This document shows, piece by piece, positions 1-12,794 of a stretch of DNA of 64,000 bases. The position numbers and the translations under genes are program-made. Location of the stretch: assembly GCA_030247855.1 (NCBI GenBank), contig JAPDRN010000016.1:310001-374000 (forward strand), read 5' to 3'. The notes under the pieces were generated by a model that did not search any database, was not told the DNA's origin, and was given only the letters and a program-made list of their open reading frames with translations. The stretch is from Knufia peltigerae (lineage: Eukaryota > Ascomycota > Eurotiomycetes > Chaetothyriales > Trichomeriaceae). Each line of letters begins with the position of its first letter. Within the stretch, counting starts at the first letter, position 1.

Positions 1-1
1 T

Positions 2-3000
2 GCTCATTGGGATGGCCTTCGTCTTGTTGTGAGTCTTACCTGAACCTGGGTATCCCCGTCTTTAGTCTAATCCCCGAGTGCAGGCCTACATTTCTGGCAA
101 CGCTGCCATCATCCTCACCGGGCCCCAGTCTATTGTTCAAACGATATATGTCGACACCGTTGATTCCCTCGTTGCGATAACAATCGATGAAGCTACCGGG
201 CGGATAGCCCTCTGCGGTACCGAACATGTCTATATCTATCGGCCGGTCGGAAGAGATGAGGGCGTTCTGCGGTGGGCACAGGTTCACGAGCTGACGCATA
301 CGAAAGAACTTCGAGTGAACTCGTTGTCCTGGGGCTCTTCAGAAGAACTCCTGATCGGCGGCTCAAGGCTTGTTCTTTGGTTCATTCCCGAGTCCGGCTC
401 ACCGAGGGCCCTCTGGGAGGAAGAGTTGGCGTATCCGGTGGCCCTTGCATACATTTCTCCCGACAGCAGCCTCATCGCGTCGGTGGGGCAGCATGATAGA
501 CTGGTCAAGATTTGGCGACGACTTTCATACGAAGCAGAAAGTGCAAGATTTGATGTCTCATACCTCCCACACCCGGCCGCCGTTACGAACCTGCATTGGC
601 GAAAACCATGGTACCTCGAACAGAATCTGGACAATTTACTCTATACATTCTGCTCTGACAGTCATGTCCGGGCGTGGACTATGTTCGACCCGCATGCCCT
701 GTCCGTCTTGCAACAGGTGGGAGATGTCGATATGAATGCTTCGATACAGCCCCGCAGGCTCAGTGTAAATTCCATGAGTACGAAGCGCTATGCATTCATC
801 ATCGATAGTCGTGATTTCTCCGCAGCCACGGAACAGGCCGTGCGTTCGTCGAGCCCAGGCGCTAGGGATCACGCTCTCGAACATCTCATCGAGATAGCCA
901 ACCGCAGTCCGGAGATATGTATTGTCCTTGATGGACTGGGCCACATGTCTGTGTGGGGTCTAGAGAATGCTGGCTACAAGAACAAAATTCCTTCAGTCTT
1001 TCATGTTTCACACGTGGATGGGATGAATATTCATGTCCCTCAGTTGAGTGACCCCTTGGAAGACTATGTTCAGTTCTGTATCTTTGCTGGTGGCACCACA
1101 CGCTCGTCCCTGTCATTATTACTCCATTCATTTGCGGGTGACATCGATTGGTATGACAGCCCCATCACGCATCTTTTCGACACCGCCATAAGGCATGATC
1201 GAACCCGGCTAATATCATCTCTTGCCGGCCATGGCGCTCCTATACACCGCATTGCTCGCAATGTTGCCGGGAACATCATCTTGTCTGCGACTGAAGAAGG
1301 CCAGGCTAGTGTTTGGCAGAATGGGGCAAACGACAAAACTGCCCCTTTGCTGCGTCGCAGCTCATTCGCCATCGGAGCCGATATCACGGATGCAATCGTC
1401 ATGTCTCGAGGAAGATATGCAGTAGTCTTGACTACTCACAGCCTAGAATTGTGGGATGTTCAGCATGCGAAAGCGAAGCGTCTGGGTGCACTCGAAATCG
1501 ACCCGAAGCACATACCAGAACGCATAACTCAGAGTCGAGTTGCTGGTGAGAGGGCCTTGACCAGTCGTGTGATTGTGGGCTACTTTCGAGATAGCACGGC
1601 TGAGGCTTGGGAATTCCTCCTTCCCGTTGGGGGTGGCATCTCGAACAGAAAGCCCGGATTTCAAGAAATCATAAGAGCTCTTGGAGATATAAAGTTGCAT
1701 GTTCAGAACCGATTCCGGTCCAGGATTTCGATCTGTGACAATATGAACACCAACGACCGGCCTATTGATCCGCAAACACTTAGTGCTATGGGATATGCTG
1801 CAGCATTAGCCAAGGATGACACCATTGAGATGGTCAAGTCCCAAGAAGAACCGGACTCAAATAAGCCTCATCTATTCTCAGGGGTTTCTTTTGAGACTAG
1901 AATTCCGAACCCAAAAGCTATGAGTGCAAGTGGATACGGCAAGGTTGTCCTGGTCAACGATGATAGTAGCAACCTGAGTATCTGGGACGCCAAAACAGGT
2001 TCTTGGGAATACCAACACGAGCTAGACGGCACTGACACTATCAAGACGTTTGCATGGGCAGTCTCGCCACAAGGTCAAGCTCTCCTCGCTGTTTGCTTCG
2101 ATTACCATATTGTCGTCCTCTCTCAAGTCAGGTATTCCTATCCGACGCACGAGAATGCCTGGGTCGACCTTCGACATATCCGCATACGAGATTTTGCCAC
2201 ATATCGCATTGGAGATTTGTGCTGGTTAAGGAGTGGTGACCTGGTTGTAGGATCGGGTATTCAATTGTTGGTGTTCAAAGGTTACGCAAGAAGTCACCAC
2301 AATGAAAACGCCAAACCACTCCAGGACATCCAGAAACGGGCCTCTCCCGAGTCTATATTCCCCGTCATGTCTGTGACCAATTCTCTTCTGCCCGTTTTTC
2401 ACCCGCTGATGATTTCGTTGTTCTCGGCTGTTGGAGGTTTAGCGACCTGCAGAAACATCATGGTCCGGCTCAATCAGGAATTGAAATATTTCACCGAAGG
2501 TGACACCTTGTCTAGTTTCCTAGACTTTCACCTGGAGGACTTGGGCCAGAGAAGTGTGGAGGCAGAATTCAATGACGGCATAGACCTTGTCATGAACGGC
2601 GTTAATGGACAGGTGGATGATCAAGCCATATCGGATGTTACGGACAGTCTAATTGAAAAACTGAAGCAACATGAGTTGTGGCAACTTGGCAACGAATCTC
2701 AGACCATATTGATCGAACAGATATCGGTGTACTCGGAACTGGAGAAACAGGAACGATCTATCGATGACAATGCTCGACGTTATCTTCAAGCCTTGTATAG
2801 CTCGGACGAATCTGGTGTACCCTGGAGTGCGATTTTATTTGCATCCCGGAGTACGTCTCAAGAAGTTCTAGTTGACCTTGTTACCCGGTTTTATGGTGGA
2901 AAACTTACTTGGGAGGCTGCACGAAAGTCAGGAATATTCTGCTGGCTAACCGACGCAGAAGCTTTGCAACAGCAAATGGAGAATATTGGCCGTGCAGAAT

Positions 3001-3947
3001 TTACCAAACATGAGGATCGAAACCCTGTGGATAGTTCATTGTACTATCTTGCACTTCGCAAGAAGAACGTTCTTCAGGGCCTATGGCGCATGGCGATTGG
3101 AGTTCGAGAGAAGGAGAATACTCTCAAACTGCTGGCCAATAACTTCAACGATCCCAAATGGAAGTCGACAGCATTGAAGAATGCATATGCACTTCTCAGC
3201 AAACGACGATTCCAATATGCAGCAGCATTCTTCCTTCTTGGCGACGGTCTGTGGGACGCAGTGAATGTGTGTATTCACCAAGTCAAAGATCTCCAGCTCG
3301 CTATCGCCATTGCTCGAGTATACGGGTCAGGTCAAGATTCGGCATTGACCAGACTTCTCGAACAGACAGTTTTGTCACGAGCAGTCGAAAGCGAACACGG
3401 TAGATGGATGGCCAGCTGGGCGTTTTCGCTACTTGGTCAAACAGAAGAGGCAATCCGAGTTCTTGTGCATCCTGTTCATACTGTGGTTGGGAAAGACCTG
3501 GACAAGACCGACGGCTCGATGGTTGGATCACTGAGTTACACTGCCAATGATCCTCTCTTGTCAATTCTTTATACTCAACTACGCGCCGACTTTGTAAAAA
3601 AGAATAAGTGGCGAGACATCATCGACCCGCAAGACGAATGGTCGTTTGTTATGCGATGTGTACGGCAGTATATGCGGATGGGCTGTGACGTACTTGCACT
3701 TGGGCTGGTCCGAGATTGGGAGTTTGTCTCGGAAAGTCAAGTGGTGGCGCCGACTCAAGATCAAGAAGCCGACAAGGTGTCTCCCAAGGTCCAGTTACAA
3801 AGACGAAAGACATTTTTCGACCTAGAAAAGGAAGAGGATGAGGCCAACATGCCCAAAGCAAAGGCTCAGCAAACCGAGAAGAAGCCAGCCCCTACACAGT
3901 TTGTTGAACCGAGCGTTGACAGTCTGTTGGATAACTTTGGATTCTGA
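2..3947 (+). CDS. RAV1: RAVE complex subunit 1 (Rav1/DmX-like), 5' end cut off by the window
   Basis: Rav1 is the large subunit of RAVE, the cytosolic complex that reassembles V1 onto Vo of the vacuolar H+-ATPase. The model is exons 2-28 and 84-3947, with a GTGAGT..CAG intron at 29-83. Exon 1 reads ..WDGLRLV and joins in frame to AYISGNAAIILTGP, the conserved N-terminal region of the family, so only a short 5' piece lies outside the window. The remaining 1288 residues match the family's usual 1300-1400. The first ~800 residues are WD40-like beta-propeller sequence; the Rav1 C-terminal domain follows (around the segments ESIFPVMSVTNSLLPVFHP and RRFQYAAAFFLLGDGLWDAV). The tail is charged and ends SLLDNFGF. 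The frame is uninterrupted to the TGA at 3945. Family assignment rests on sequence recognition, not on a search. It converges on the gene at 4775-6157. Confidence 0.93.
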
Positions 3948-4774
3948 TAGAGACAATGTATGCAGTACAGAGGACGATGTTTTGTACTTTTAGTATAATC
4001 AATATATCACATCTTGACAATTCTGTGCTTTGAGATGTCTGTGTCTGTCTTGATACCCCGTATCATTTGCTTCGTGGCATACATCGCTCCGGAGAAATGT
4101 CAATCCGATCCGGTACCAAGGGGAAATCTTTGAGGCTGTTTTTAATCTCTCTACACATACTCCGTCCCACCTACACAACAACCATCGTCGCAGCAAGGTA
4201 CTTGCGAGCAGGATACACATCCGCTCCTCTTTGACCCTTCTAGAACAGAGACTGTCATGTACTGCACGTGTATCTTGTGAAGGAAGGCCTTGAACTCTGG
4301 TGAGTTTAACTCGACACGCTTTTTACTTTTCGCTCGCACTTTGTCAGCTGTTCTCCTTTTCACTTTTACACACAATCTCACCCTCAGTCTCGTATCAAAT
4401 CTCTATGATTCGAATCATGGCTTTCGATTCACTTCACAAGCACAGTGTCAGGACCTTGTACTGGTATCATTATCACATTTGTTCTCCAGTTTCGATCCTC
4501 GATCCTCGATCCTTCGAGTCAATCCGCATTCAACGTCCGCTCTGTTCCTGAAACCCCTGTCTCCCATCACCAACTACGGTCGTGTTCCCATTTGACACCT
4601 TTGAACGACGACGACCACCTTTCTCAACCATAAATATCCGTGTTGGTGTCATCGACACTGACATCACTTGTTTGCGCACTCTCACCCTCGACCTCATCAC
4701 AACCACCGCCGGCCGACATTGTCTTCACTACTTGTGGAACTGGCCGGATCAACTCTCTCCTGCTTTCTTACGAC
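3948..4774. other. convergent intergenic spacer
   Basis: About 830 bases lie between the 3' ends of RAV1 and the orphan gene at 4775-6157. The short open frames here have no family resemblance. The stretch holds pyrimidine-rich tracts (about 4310-4400) and one TACTCCGT word at 4158-4165 (see the recurrent TACGGAGTA motif). I see no RNA gene. Confidence 0.6.
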
Positions 4775-6157
4775 TCATCTACCGGTGGTCTCTGTGTTGT
4801 CCGTGTCTGCGTTTGTGATTGGGAGCGAACAGAAAAAGTCCTTGTCTATTTCTTCATTCCAAGTGTCATTGTCATTTTGAATCGGTGGTTGATGAGATTC
4901 TGATTTCGATACCGGGTCCCGCGCAAGTGCCGGTGCCAGTGCTTGTGTCAAGGAATCTTTGGCTGGACTCGGAGATGTGATTGTGATTTTTGGGACTGGA
5001 GGAGCCAAAGGCCGAGTCTCGACGGTGGTGGTGGCAGGGGCCCTCGTCTCCTGACGGTGAGTATCCCCGTGTGTATGCATGTCCGCGTCTGTGTCTGTGT
5101 GTGGATGCGGATGAGGATGAGGACGCAGACGCAGGTCAAGGTCGGATTCGGTGGTCATGAGCCGTGGAATGCATGGCAAGGGTTTGTTGACGTTTAGCAT
5201 TTCAGCAACTGTCGTTCGTTTTGGGTTCCTTGCAACGTTGATCGATGGCTGGGGTATGTCGAAGGGACCATCTGTGCGAGTACGAGTCCTGGTATGCCGA
5301 TGACGAGTCATGTTCGAGATCAAGTTCATTCCCTTGACTTTCTTGACGAGTTTGTGTTTGAACAAGGCAAGGTTGGCTTTGTCGTGGTTATTGTCTTGTT
5401 TCGTATTTGTTGTCTTGTTGCTCAGCCCGGCTTCGGTCCTCGACTCTGCCACCGAGTCGATGTGAGCACTGCCTCGTGCCGTGTTTTGGCTGGGTATGGC
5501 CTCGACATCCATCTCCATGCTCTCATATGGTAAGGTGGTTGCAGAAGTGCCCTTCGTCACTCCTTCTATCTTGGTCTCGTTCTTGGTCTGAGCACTCAAA
5601 AATAATCGATAACTGTCGAGGGTATCGTCGTCAAGACTCTCGCTCGAGACGTTTCGGATCTCTCCTGTTCGACTGACTCGCCATTTCGGCTTCTTTGTCT
5701 TTTTGATGGTGGCTGTCAACTTGTTGTTGTTATTGGAAGGACCCGTGTTGGAGGTTGAAGTTGAGATTGAATCCAACCCTGATTCCGAGGTGGTAGTAAT
5801 AGGGTTTGGACCCTTTGAAGGCGAGGACGATGCTGATGCTGATCCTGATGCTGATGATGAATTTACAGATCCGACATCATCCCAAGAGACCCCCCCAAGA
5901 ATGTATGATTGATTCGTCGTCGTCGGCTCTGCATACTCGAAATCCCCCCACATGTCAAAATCATCATCATTACCTCCACGGATGACACGAAACACTCCGC
6001 CACATCGACCTGCCTCCCGACGACGTTGACGACGAGTTTGAGTGGTCATGTCGGCGGTCAAGGCACCCGTCAAGAAGCGAGAATGAGGGTGGCCATGATC
6101 ACGAAGAACCACAGGAACATCATTGACAAAGTCAAAGGAAGATACCTCTTGAGCCAT
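4775..6157 (-). CDS. hypothetical, largely disordered protein with His/Asp/Thr-rich repeats
   Basis: I do not recognise the family. The frame is open for 510 codons; the first in-frame ATG with a plausible context is at 6157, giving 460 residues (upstream codons contain no convincing start, and a CTGTGTTTTCAG acceptor-like site near 6206-6216 leaves room for an extra 5' exon). The protein is dominated by low complexity: an Arg-rich block near residue 40 (TRRQRRREAGR), a Ser/Ala-rich stretch, Asn runs, and near residue 330 a HPHPHPHTDTDADMHTHGDT stretch of alternating His/Pro and Asp/Thr. A short non-repetitive N-terminal part (DFVNDVPVVLRDHGHPHSRF; ..DDDFDMWGDFEYAEP) may be the conserved core. 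No membrane helix or catalytic motif is visible in this frame. The size of the frame in a region of simple repeats is the main support, so splicing and the true start remain uncertain. Confidence 0.5.
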   Translation of the reverse strand: MAQEVSSFDFVNDVPVVLRDHGHPHSRFLTGALTADMTTQTRRQRRREAGRCGGVFRVIRGGNDDDFDMWGDFEYAEPTTTNQSYILGGVSWDDVGSVNSSSASGSASASSSPSKGPNPITTTSESGLDSISTSTSNTGPSNNNNKLTATIKKTKKPKWRVSRTGEIRNVSSESLDDDTLDSYRLFLSAQTKNETKIEGVTKGTSATTLPYESMEMDVEAIPSQNTARGSAHIDSVAESRTEAGLSNKTTNTKQDNNHDKANLALFKHKLVKKVKGMNLISNMTRHRHTRTRTRTDGPFDIPQPSINVARNPKRTTVAEMLNVNKPLPCIPRLMTTESDLDLRLRPHPHPHPHTDTDADMHTHGDTHRQETRAPATTTVETRPLAPPVPKITITSPSPAKDSLTQALAPALARDPVSKSESHQPPIQNDNDTWNEEIDKDFFCSLPITNADTDNTETTGR

Positions 6158-7045
6158 GGTCGTCAGATTGATCCCCCTCGATACGATGACACCTTTGGAA
6201 CTTGATCTGAAAACACAGCTACGAGTTATGGTCAGACAGAGTTCAAGCTGGGGAACCTTTTTGAGAGTCAAAAGAAGAGAGATACATATGATGTTCCTAA
6301 AAATCAAGCGTATGTCCCAAACATGTATGTCGACATGTTTACATGTTGATTGTGCACTAAACTCGCACTACAATACAATACACGACACTGCACTGTGTGC
6401 CTTCACTCATCAGTGTCGTGTCGGGTTGTAACAAACAACTGTCTTGCAGGTATATTCACATCAAGGACATACAATGAGACACAGCTGGCAAGACAACGGA
6501 GGCTAGCAACGACGGCAACGAGACAACATCAACACCAACATACGTGAAGTACGTGGCATACACCGGCCGATGCCTACAGCAGAGGTGAAGGGTGGTGTCG
6601 GCAGTGATGTTGGAATGTGATGGGTATTCTTACTGACAGCAGGGGGACTCCTATCGATCAGGATAGACACTAATACTTATCACCGAATGACACTCGGGAA
6701 CAAGAACGAGAGTGGACATTTATTCCAACATTGAGTACATACACGTGTCTCGCGTTTGGCCAGAAGTTCCTTTCCTTTCCCCTCCATCCACAGCCTTGCC
6801 GTAGTCGAAACTAGCTAGACTTTGCTCCACTCCAGCCCAGTATTACCACATCACCGTGGATTGTGGTACTTCAATCGTGAATAGTATAGTATACAATAAG
6901 GGGCTTAACAACTGCCCAGTGATTCTTCAATCATTTCTTTCCGAACTCATGCATGGTCAGAGTGTATCATCAAGACGTAGCCGACCCGCTCAGCGAGACG
7001 AACATCTAGATATCCAAGTCCCAAAATCAAAGTCATCCACATTAC
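6158..7045. other. intergenic spacer, no gene seen
   Basis: About 890 bases lie between the start of the disordered orphan and the 3' end of the ABC-G pump, both on the minus strand. It would contain the orphan's promoter and the pump's 3' UTR. Small open frames here show no family resemblance. Confidence 0.6.
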
Positions 7046-10000
7046 TTACTCTCCCTTATGCTTCCTCTTCATCAACACCTTTGCCAAAGGGTTCTTGGCC
7101 TTGAACCTCAAAAAAGTGGCAAAGTACACGACGGCATAATTGAAACCGACAAATGCACAAAATATGCCGAAGTCGCGCCACTTGTGTGAATAGTACACGC
7201 TGAACCCGTGTCCGAACTGGTCACCGTTGGCGTACTGACAAAACTCGCAGAGCCCGTCGGATGCCACTTGGACGTAACCTCCCGCCTGACGAATGTAGGG
7301 TTCGACGTATGATTGACATGTTTGACCTGGTGGAGCGGGCTGTAGAATAATAGTCAGTACAACGGCGGCGGCAAAGTAATATCACGAATAAACTACTTAC
7401 AAAACGTGCATATTCGCCTTGATTGCAGCGTACAGGTTGATCGTGGATAATGACCTGTGTGACCAAAAAGATTGGTGTCAGCCTCGGCCTCGTTCTGTGC
7501 CAAACACAAAAAAAAGAGCACGAAAGCATCGAAACTTACACTCAGCATCGCTTCGAGCAGGTAGTGGAAGGGTGTAAGCCAGTACATCCAGGAGCGCCAG
7601 AACTCGGGCAGTTGTTGTGGTGGCACAACAACACCACAGAAACTCACGACGAACAAGAAGAAAACCGGCACGAGCAGACTGGCCAGTAACTCGTTGGGTG
7701 AGAAGGCGGCGATAGCCTGTCCGAAACTGACATAGTACAATTCGAACAAGCATATACAGAGGTACAAGAAGCCCGAAGTGAAACTCGTCGTGGAGTGACG
7801 GTAGCCTTGGAACCCGAACCACCAGCAGCAGTAGTACACCGTTCCCGCGACGATGGAGTAGGGAATCTCGGCGAGGACGGCACCCGTGGTCCACGCCACC
7901 CAGCTGTAGATCTTTGCGTTGTTTTCGCGAGACTGGAAGATGTTTCGAGAGTTGAGAAAGACCGGTTGGAGTTGTTGGATCAGGGGAGGCGAGATGGTGA
8001 GGGTCATGAAGACGGCAAAGAGACGAGATTGGAAATCGATCGTGGCGTATCCGAGGTGGTAGAACGTGAACGTCGTAAAGAGACCAGTGAGGACGTGGAG
8101 CATGAATTTGCCGATGATGTAGTTTGGGGTGCGCTAGGGAGACAGAAGTGTCAGCCAGGGTAATGTAAGTGAGAATCTCAATCAACGACCTTTCCGCTTT
8201 TCAATGACCTTGGGCGATGACTTTGTGCGGGCATGTAACATCGGACCATATCACAAACAATACAATCGTTGCGTGGTATGTTACATTATATCGGGGATTG
8301 ATCATAGGTTGGAAGTGTCCGAACTTACCCAATACGAGACAAATGATCTCCTTACCACGGCGACAACTTGCGTGGAGAGTGGCATCGCATATTCCCTGTC
8401 GTCTCTGATGTTCTGGCTCTGTTCGGCGCTTTTCCTTCGTTCGATCATCTCGGAGACTTCATCGGATCGGGATCTATGGTTTTTGCTTTGTTCCCAGACA
8501 TCCCCCCAGTCTTTACCTTTGTAATTCGGGTCGCCTGCACCGATGACTTCGAGCATATATTCTGCTGGATTCGCGTCTGGTGGGCATTTCCGACCGCCAT
8601 TCTCTTCAAAGTATCTGATGAGATCCTGCGAATCGTTGCCAAGAGGTCCATGATAGACCACTCGTCCACCAGATTTGAGCAGAATGAGTTCATCAAAGTC
8701 TTCGAACAAGACCGCAGAAGGCTGGTGGATGGTGCAGAGGATGGCTTGTCCGGCGTCGGCCAGTTTCCGTAGGAATCTGACGATATTGAAAGCGGCTCCA
8801 GAGTCGAGGCCAGAAGTTGGCTCATCCAAGAACATAAGAAGCTCGGGTTTACTGGCCAATTCGACGCCGATGGTCAGACGTTTTCGCTGCTCTTGGTTGA
8901 GACCTTCACCAATACGGCCGATAGTGGCACCGGCAATGTCTCGCATTTCCAGCAAATCAATGATTGTTTCGCAATAGGCGTACTTTTCCTCCACGGACAC
9001 TTCTCGTGGTTGTCGTAGGAGGGCTGAGAATCGTAATGCCTCCCTTACAGTAGATGTTGGTTCGTGGACGTCCATCTGTTCCGCGAAGCCAGTGGCGCGC
9101 TGGAAGGATTTGGGCAATGGTCGACCGTCAACTAGAAACTCGCCGGTCACGGTTCCAAACTTGATACGCTGTGCTAATGCATTAAGCAAAGTTGTCTTGC
9201 CTGCTCCACTTGCGCCCATCAGTGCAGTGAGCTTTCCGGGACGGACGTAACCCTGGACATTTTGTAGTAACTGTCGCTCGCCCTTTTCGTAGGGAATCAC
9301 ATAGTTGACGTCACGGAAAGTGTAGACAGTCTCATTCTTTGCGACATTTTTCAAGGTCGAGTCTTCTTTTCTGGAGTTGGTACTGTCGCTGCTGTCGCTG
9401 GTTGGATCCCTGATCTTCTCAGCGGCGGTTGGGCTGTGGCTACCTGTAGCTGTCTCTTCATCTCCGTTGCTGTTCTTCTCACGCCCACCGGTCTGAATTG
9501 ACTCTTCCACCTTCTTAGGGACTTGACCACGATTGAAAACAGTAATGGCTCCACCGCCAGCATTTGGTTTCATGATCTCCATACCAAAAGCCGTGACTGC
9601 AAGGAAGAAAAGAAAGAATGCCCAGAGGAAACCAAAATTTCTCCACAGGTGGGCGCGAGTGTATTTGAATGATTGCTGAATATATCGGGCACCATCCACT
9701 GAGGTTCTCCCTGGCTGGCTTCCTGCCAACGCGCATGATTGATATTGAGGTCTAGCATCCGGGCCTTGGGGAACGAGGTATGGTGGTGTACAGCTCATGG
9801 TCAGTCCAGTAAACTCATTCGCCATTAAGCTTTCAAATCCGAATTGTACCCAATTCAAGAACCGCAACCAAGCGAACCACGGCTTCATTTGAGCGGGAGC
9901 TGAGACGCATTAATGAAATGATAGAATCGCAGAGGACGGTGTACTCACGAATTAGATAGCCCGTGTACACGACTAGTATTTGTATCGAAACACCAGTAAA

Positions 10001-12161
10001 TCGGGTAGCGTCATCGAGCGTTTTACATAAAGCTGAGATTGATCTAAAGAAAGCATAGGTGGTCATGGTTACTGTCCAAATGATGAGACACGAGATGAAG
10101 AACTGTGAGGCCGATGCAGCAAGCTATAACAGATGTCAGTAGATGAAAGGCAAGTATATCGATGGTCACTTACTCCTCCCATCCAATAGATAATGACATT
10201 GAATAAGAAAACCTGGATGGCGACAAGAGGTACATCGACGACTGTTTGTGCGATGGCGTAGGCAGCAGGCCGGTAGAAGGAGAATGATTTGTGCTTAAGT
10301 AGGATCGGTTTCGATGAAAAGGCGGCCGTCATCTCTGCAAGAGCAAGTAGAGCATTGAAGAGAAGAACAAAAAATATTACACCACCGCGAGGAAAGGCAC
10401 CAGCGGCGCTTTTGGGCAGCTGAAAGAACAGACTGCCCACGATAAGACCCTTTGCCGGATTAGCAGACTTCAGTGTTCGGGTCAGAAAGTAAACAGTACC
10501 TGGAAAACAATACCTCCCCATTTACCATACAAAGAAGCCTTGTCACCCACCATGACCATAAACTGGCGCTGTGTGCAAGCAATGACTTGCTTGTGGAATG
10601 GAATGGTGTAATTCTTTCTTTGATTCTTCTTCGACCTATTCTCAAGACGTTCTTGCTTTTGCTGCTCAAGCTGTGCTTCAAAATCTCTGATATCTTCGAG
10701 ATTGCGTTGATACGCCTCACTTTTGCGATACAGTGCAGCGAATTCATCCGCGTTACGAGGGATGCGATCCTCCCAGCCCTTGCGTATTGATCTCGCATGT
10801 TCGTCGGTAACAGAGGTGAGGAAATCGGCAGTCGTCCATCGTTCGGGACATTCGAAACCCAGATCGCGAAAGTATTTTCTGGCGCTATCAGAGGATCCAT
10901 AGTAGAGACACTTTCCTTGGTCGATAAGGAGGACTTTATCCACCAGTTCGTACAGAGATTCGCCAGCCTGGTAAAGAGAGACTGCAGTCGAGGTATGAGC
11001 CATGTTAGTCAGAGTCCGGATAGACTGAACGTATTCCAGTGCGGTACTAGCGTCAAGGCCACGACTCGAGTTATCCCATCCTTGAACCGATGCTCTTGTG
11101 ATCATTGCTTCAGCAATGCTGACCCGCTTCTTTTCACCTCCAGAGACCCCGCGAACAAATTCGTCACCGACCTTTGTTCCCAGGGTGTGTTCGATCCAGA
11201 ACAACTTAGTGACCACGCGGAGGAATTCTGCCATGTAGTCCGCACGAGACTCTCCTTCTAACCGTGATTCTTTCCCAGGAGTCCTGCATTTCAAAGCGAA
11301 CAGCAAGGTACGTTTGACCGTCAGAGTGGCATAGTGAAGATCATCCTCGGGGTTGTAGATGACTTCTCCCCGGAAGTCTTTCTTCATCCGCTTTGCATCT
11401 GTGCCACCGTACGTCACATCTCCTTCGACGGACTCATAGCCTTCTCGCTGATTGCAGAATGCTTTGAGGAAGGTTGAACAACCCGAGCCGGGCCTTCCTA
11501 GAACCAGTAACATCTCCCCGGGTCGAACGCACCCGTCGAAACTACTGAGAAGCTCTCGAACAGGAGGTTTTCCAGACGCAGCTTTAGCGCCTCTCGTGAA
11601 CAACATCTTGATCATGCGAGGCAAACCAAGGAAAATGTCGCCGACTGTAGGCTGGAGGCTCGCACCCAACCCGACACCCTTCACGGTCAAGTTCCGGAAG
11701 ACGACGCCACTGTGTCGAGTCTTCTCTTCCTCGCTGTTCTGTTGCCGAGCTTGGCCGAACATTCGGGACATCAACCGTTCAATCTCGTCATTTTCCTCTT
11801 GCATCTCCGCATTCGACTTTCCAGAGGCGCTCGTTCGCCGCTTAGACAGAACTCTGAACAGATCATCTTCGGTTTGAATACTCTTCCTTGTAGTTAATTG
11901 CGGTCGGCTTTCCTGAGTGGGAGCTGTTTTGATTGGCTCAAATCGCGAGTCCGTCCTGTCTATTGGTGAGTGCTCGGTTGAAACGGTGCTTGACGACGAG
12001 CTGGAAACACTGTGGTGTTGTGTGTGACTGGATTCCGGGTCATTAGTGACAGAGTGAGACCCGGGCGATGAAACAGAATCGGCAGCTGTGGCATTGTCCG
12101 TCGTGACCATTCGGTAGGCGGACGTGCTCGTAGAGGGCATAGAACTGGGCTCTCCTTCCAT
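7046..12161 (-). CDS. PDR/CDR-type ABC-G multidrug transporter, full size
   Basis: Plasma-membrane ATP-driven efflux pump of the pleiotropic drug resistance family. Exons, in transcript order: 12161-10500, 10449-10174, 10123-9949, 9899-8329, 8133-7540, 7454-7401, 7339-7046; together 4626 nt, 1541 residues, usual for the family. The order is NBD1-TMD1-NBD2-TMD2. NBD1 has the family's degenerate Walker A GRPGSGCST (about residue 222), signature VSGGEKKRVS and a Walker B replaced by WDNSSRGLD. NBD2 has a canonical Walker A GASGAGKTT (about residue 933), an altered signature LNQEQRKRLTIG and Walker B LLMFLDEPTSGLD. Both asymmetries are standard in PDR pumps. Junctions recover conserved text such as YW|RTPNYIIGK and GYLI|PPAQMKPWF. 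The ATG at 12161 is the first in frame. At the 3' end GTAAGT overlaps the stop, so a few C-terminal residues could come from another exon. A Zn2Cys6 regulator gene lies 633 bp upstream on the same strand. Confidence 0.92.
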
Positions 12162-12794
12162 GTTCGACAGGTACAATAGCAATACCAGATATCAGAGCAA
12201 GGGTGTATCCGGAGTAGGCAGAGACATTAGTGTTAGCGGTAAGTGTGGATGAAATCCAATGTCGAGTTCCCAGCTGAACCAAAAGACAAAGACTTGAAAG
12301 AATGATATACGACAATGAGAGGGATCAAAGCTCTATTCAAACACTCAAGCTCTCACCTGATTGATTGAGGAAGACGGAAGGAGGAATATTGAAACTAGAA
12401 GAAAAAGGACAGCCTGCGGGATTAACACATGTACCTTTGAAAGTAACACGACGGTTCCGAAGGAAACCCAGATACATGATGGTAAAGTCCGAGTTACGTG
12501 CATATTGGCTGGTCCCATCGCAGTAGGAATTGCAAGGATGATGGAGGTTCGTGCATGCGACAACAATCAATCAAGCGGAATCTATGATGACATTGTGAGG
12601 CTCCGGAGTCAGAATCTTCCGGCTGCCGACTCAAGCCAAGGCTTATATAATCAGCATCGGATACGAGTACGAGTGCGAGTACGAAAACTACTCCGTCGAA
12701 GCGAATATCCAGGGTTGAGGAGATGACATGTCTGATCGTAATAGCAATCCACTTTTGGTGGCCACTTGCACATACCGTCCCATCGTAACAAATA
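12162..12794. other. promoter region of the ABC-G pump
   Basis: This 633-bp spacer separates the Zn2Cys6 gene (3' end) from the pump's ATG. It contains a TATATAAG-like element on the minus strand near 12643-12650 and a run of GAGTAC/GAGTGC units at about 12655-12685, followed by a TACTCCGT word at 12689. If the TATA-like element is used, the 5' leader would be over 450 nt. No gene is seen. Confidence 0.4.

Noticed and set aside
4948..5197. Overlapping frames on both strands in the repeat-rich part of the disordered orphan
   Set aside because: They translate GT/CA-type simple sequence; no independent evidence of coding.
7478..8185. 235-codon minus-strand frame in the ABC-G locus
   Set aside because: Same strand but wrong frame; the alternative frame encodes the conserved second transmembrane domain.
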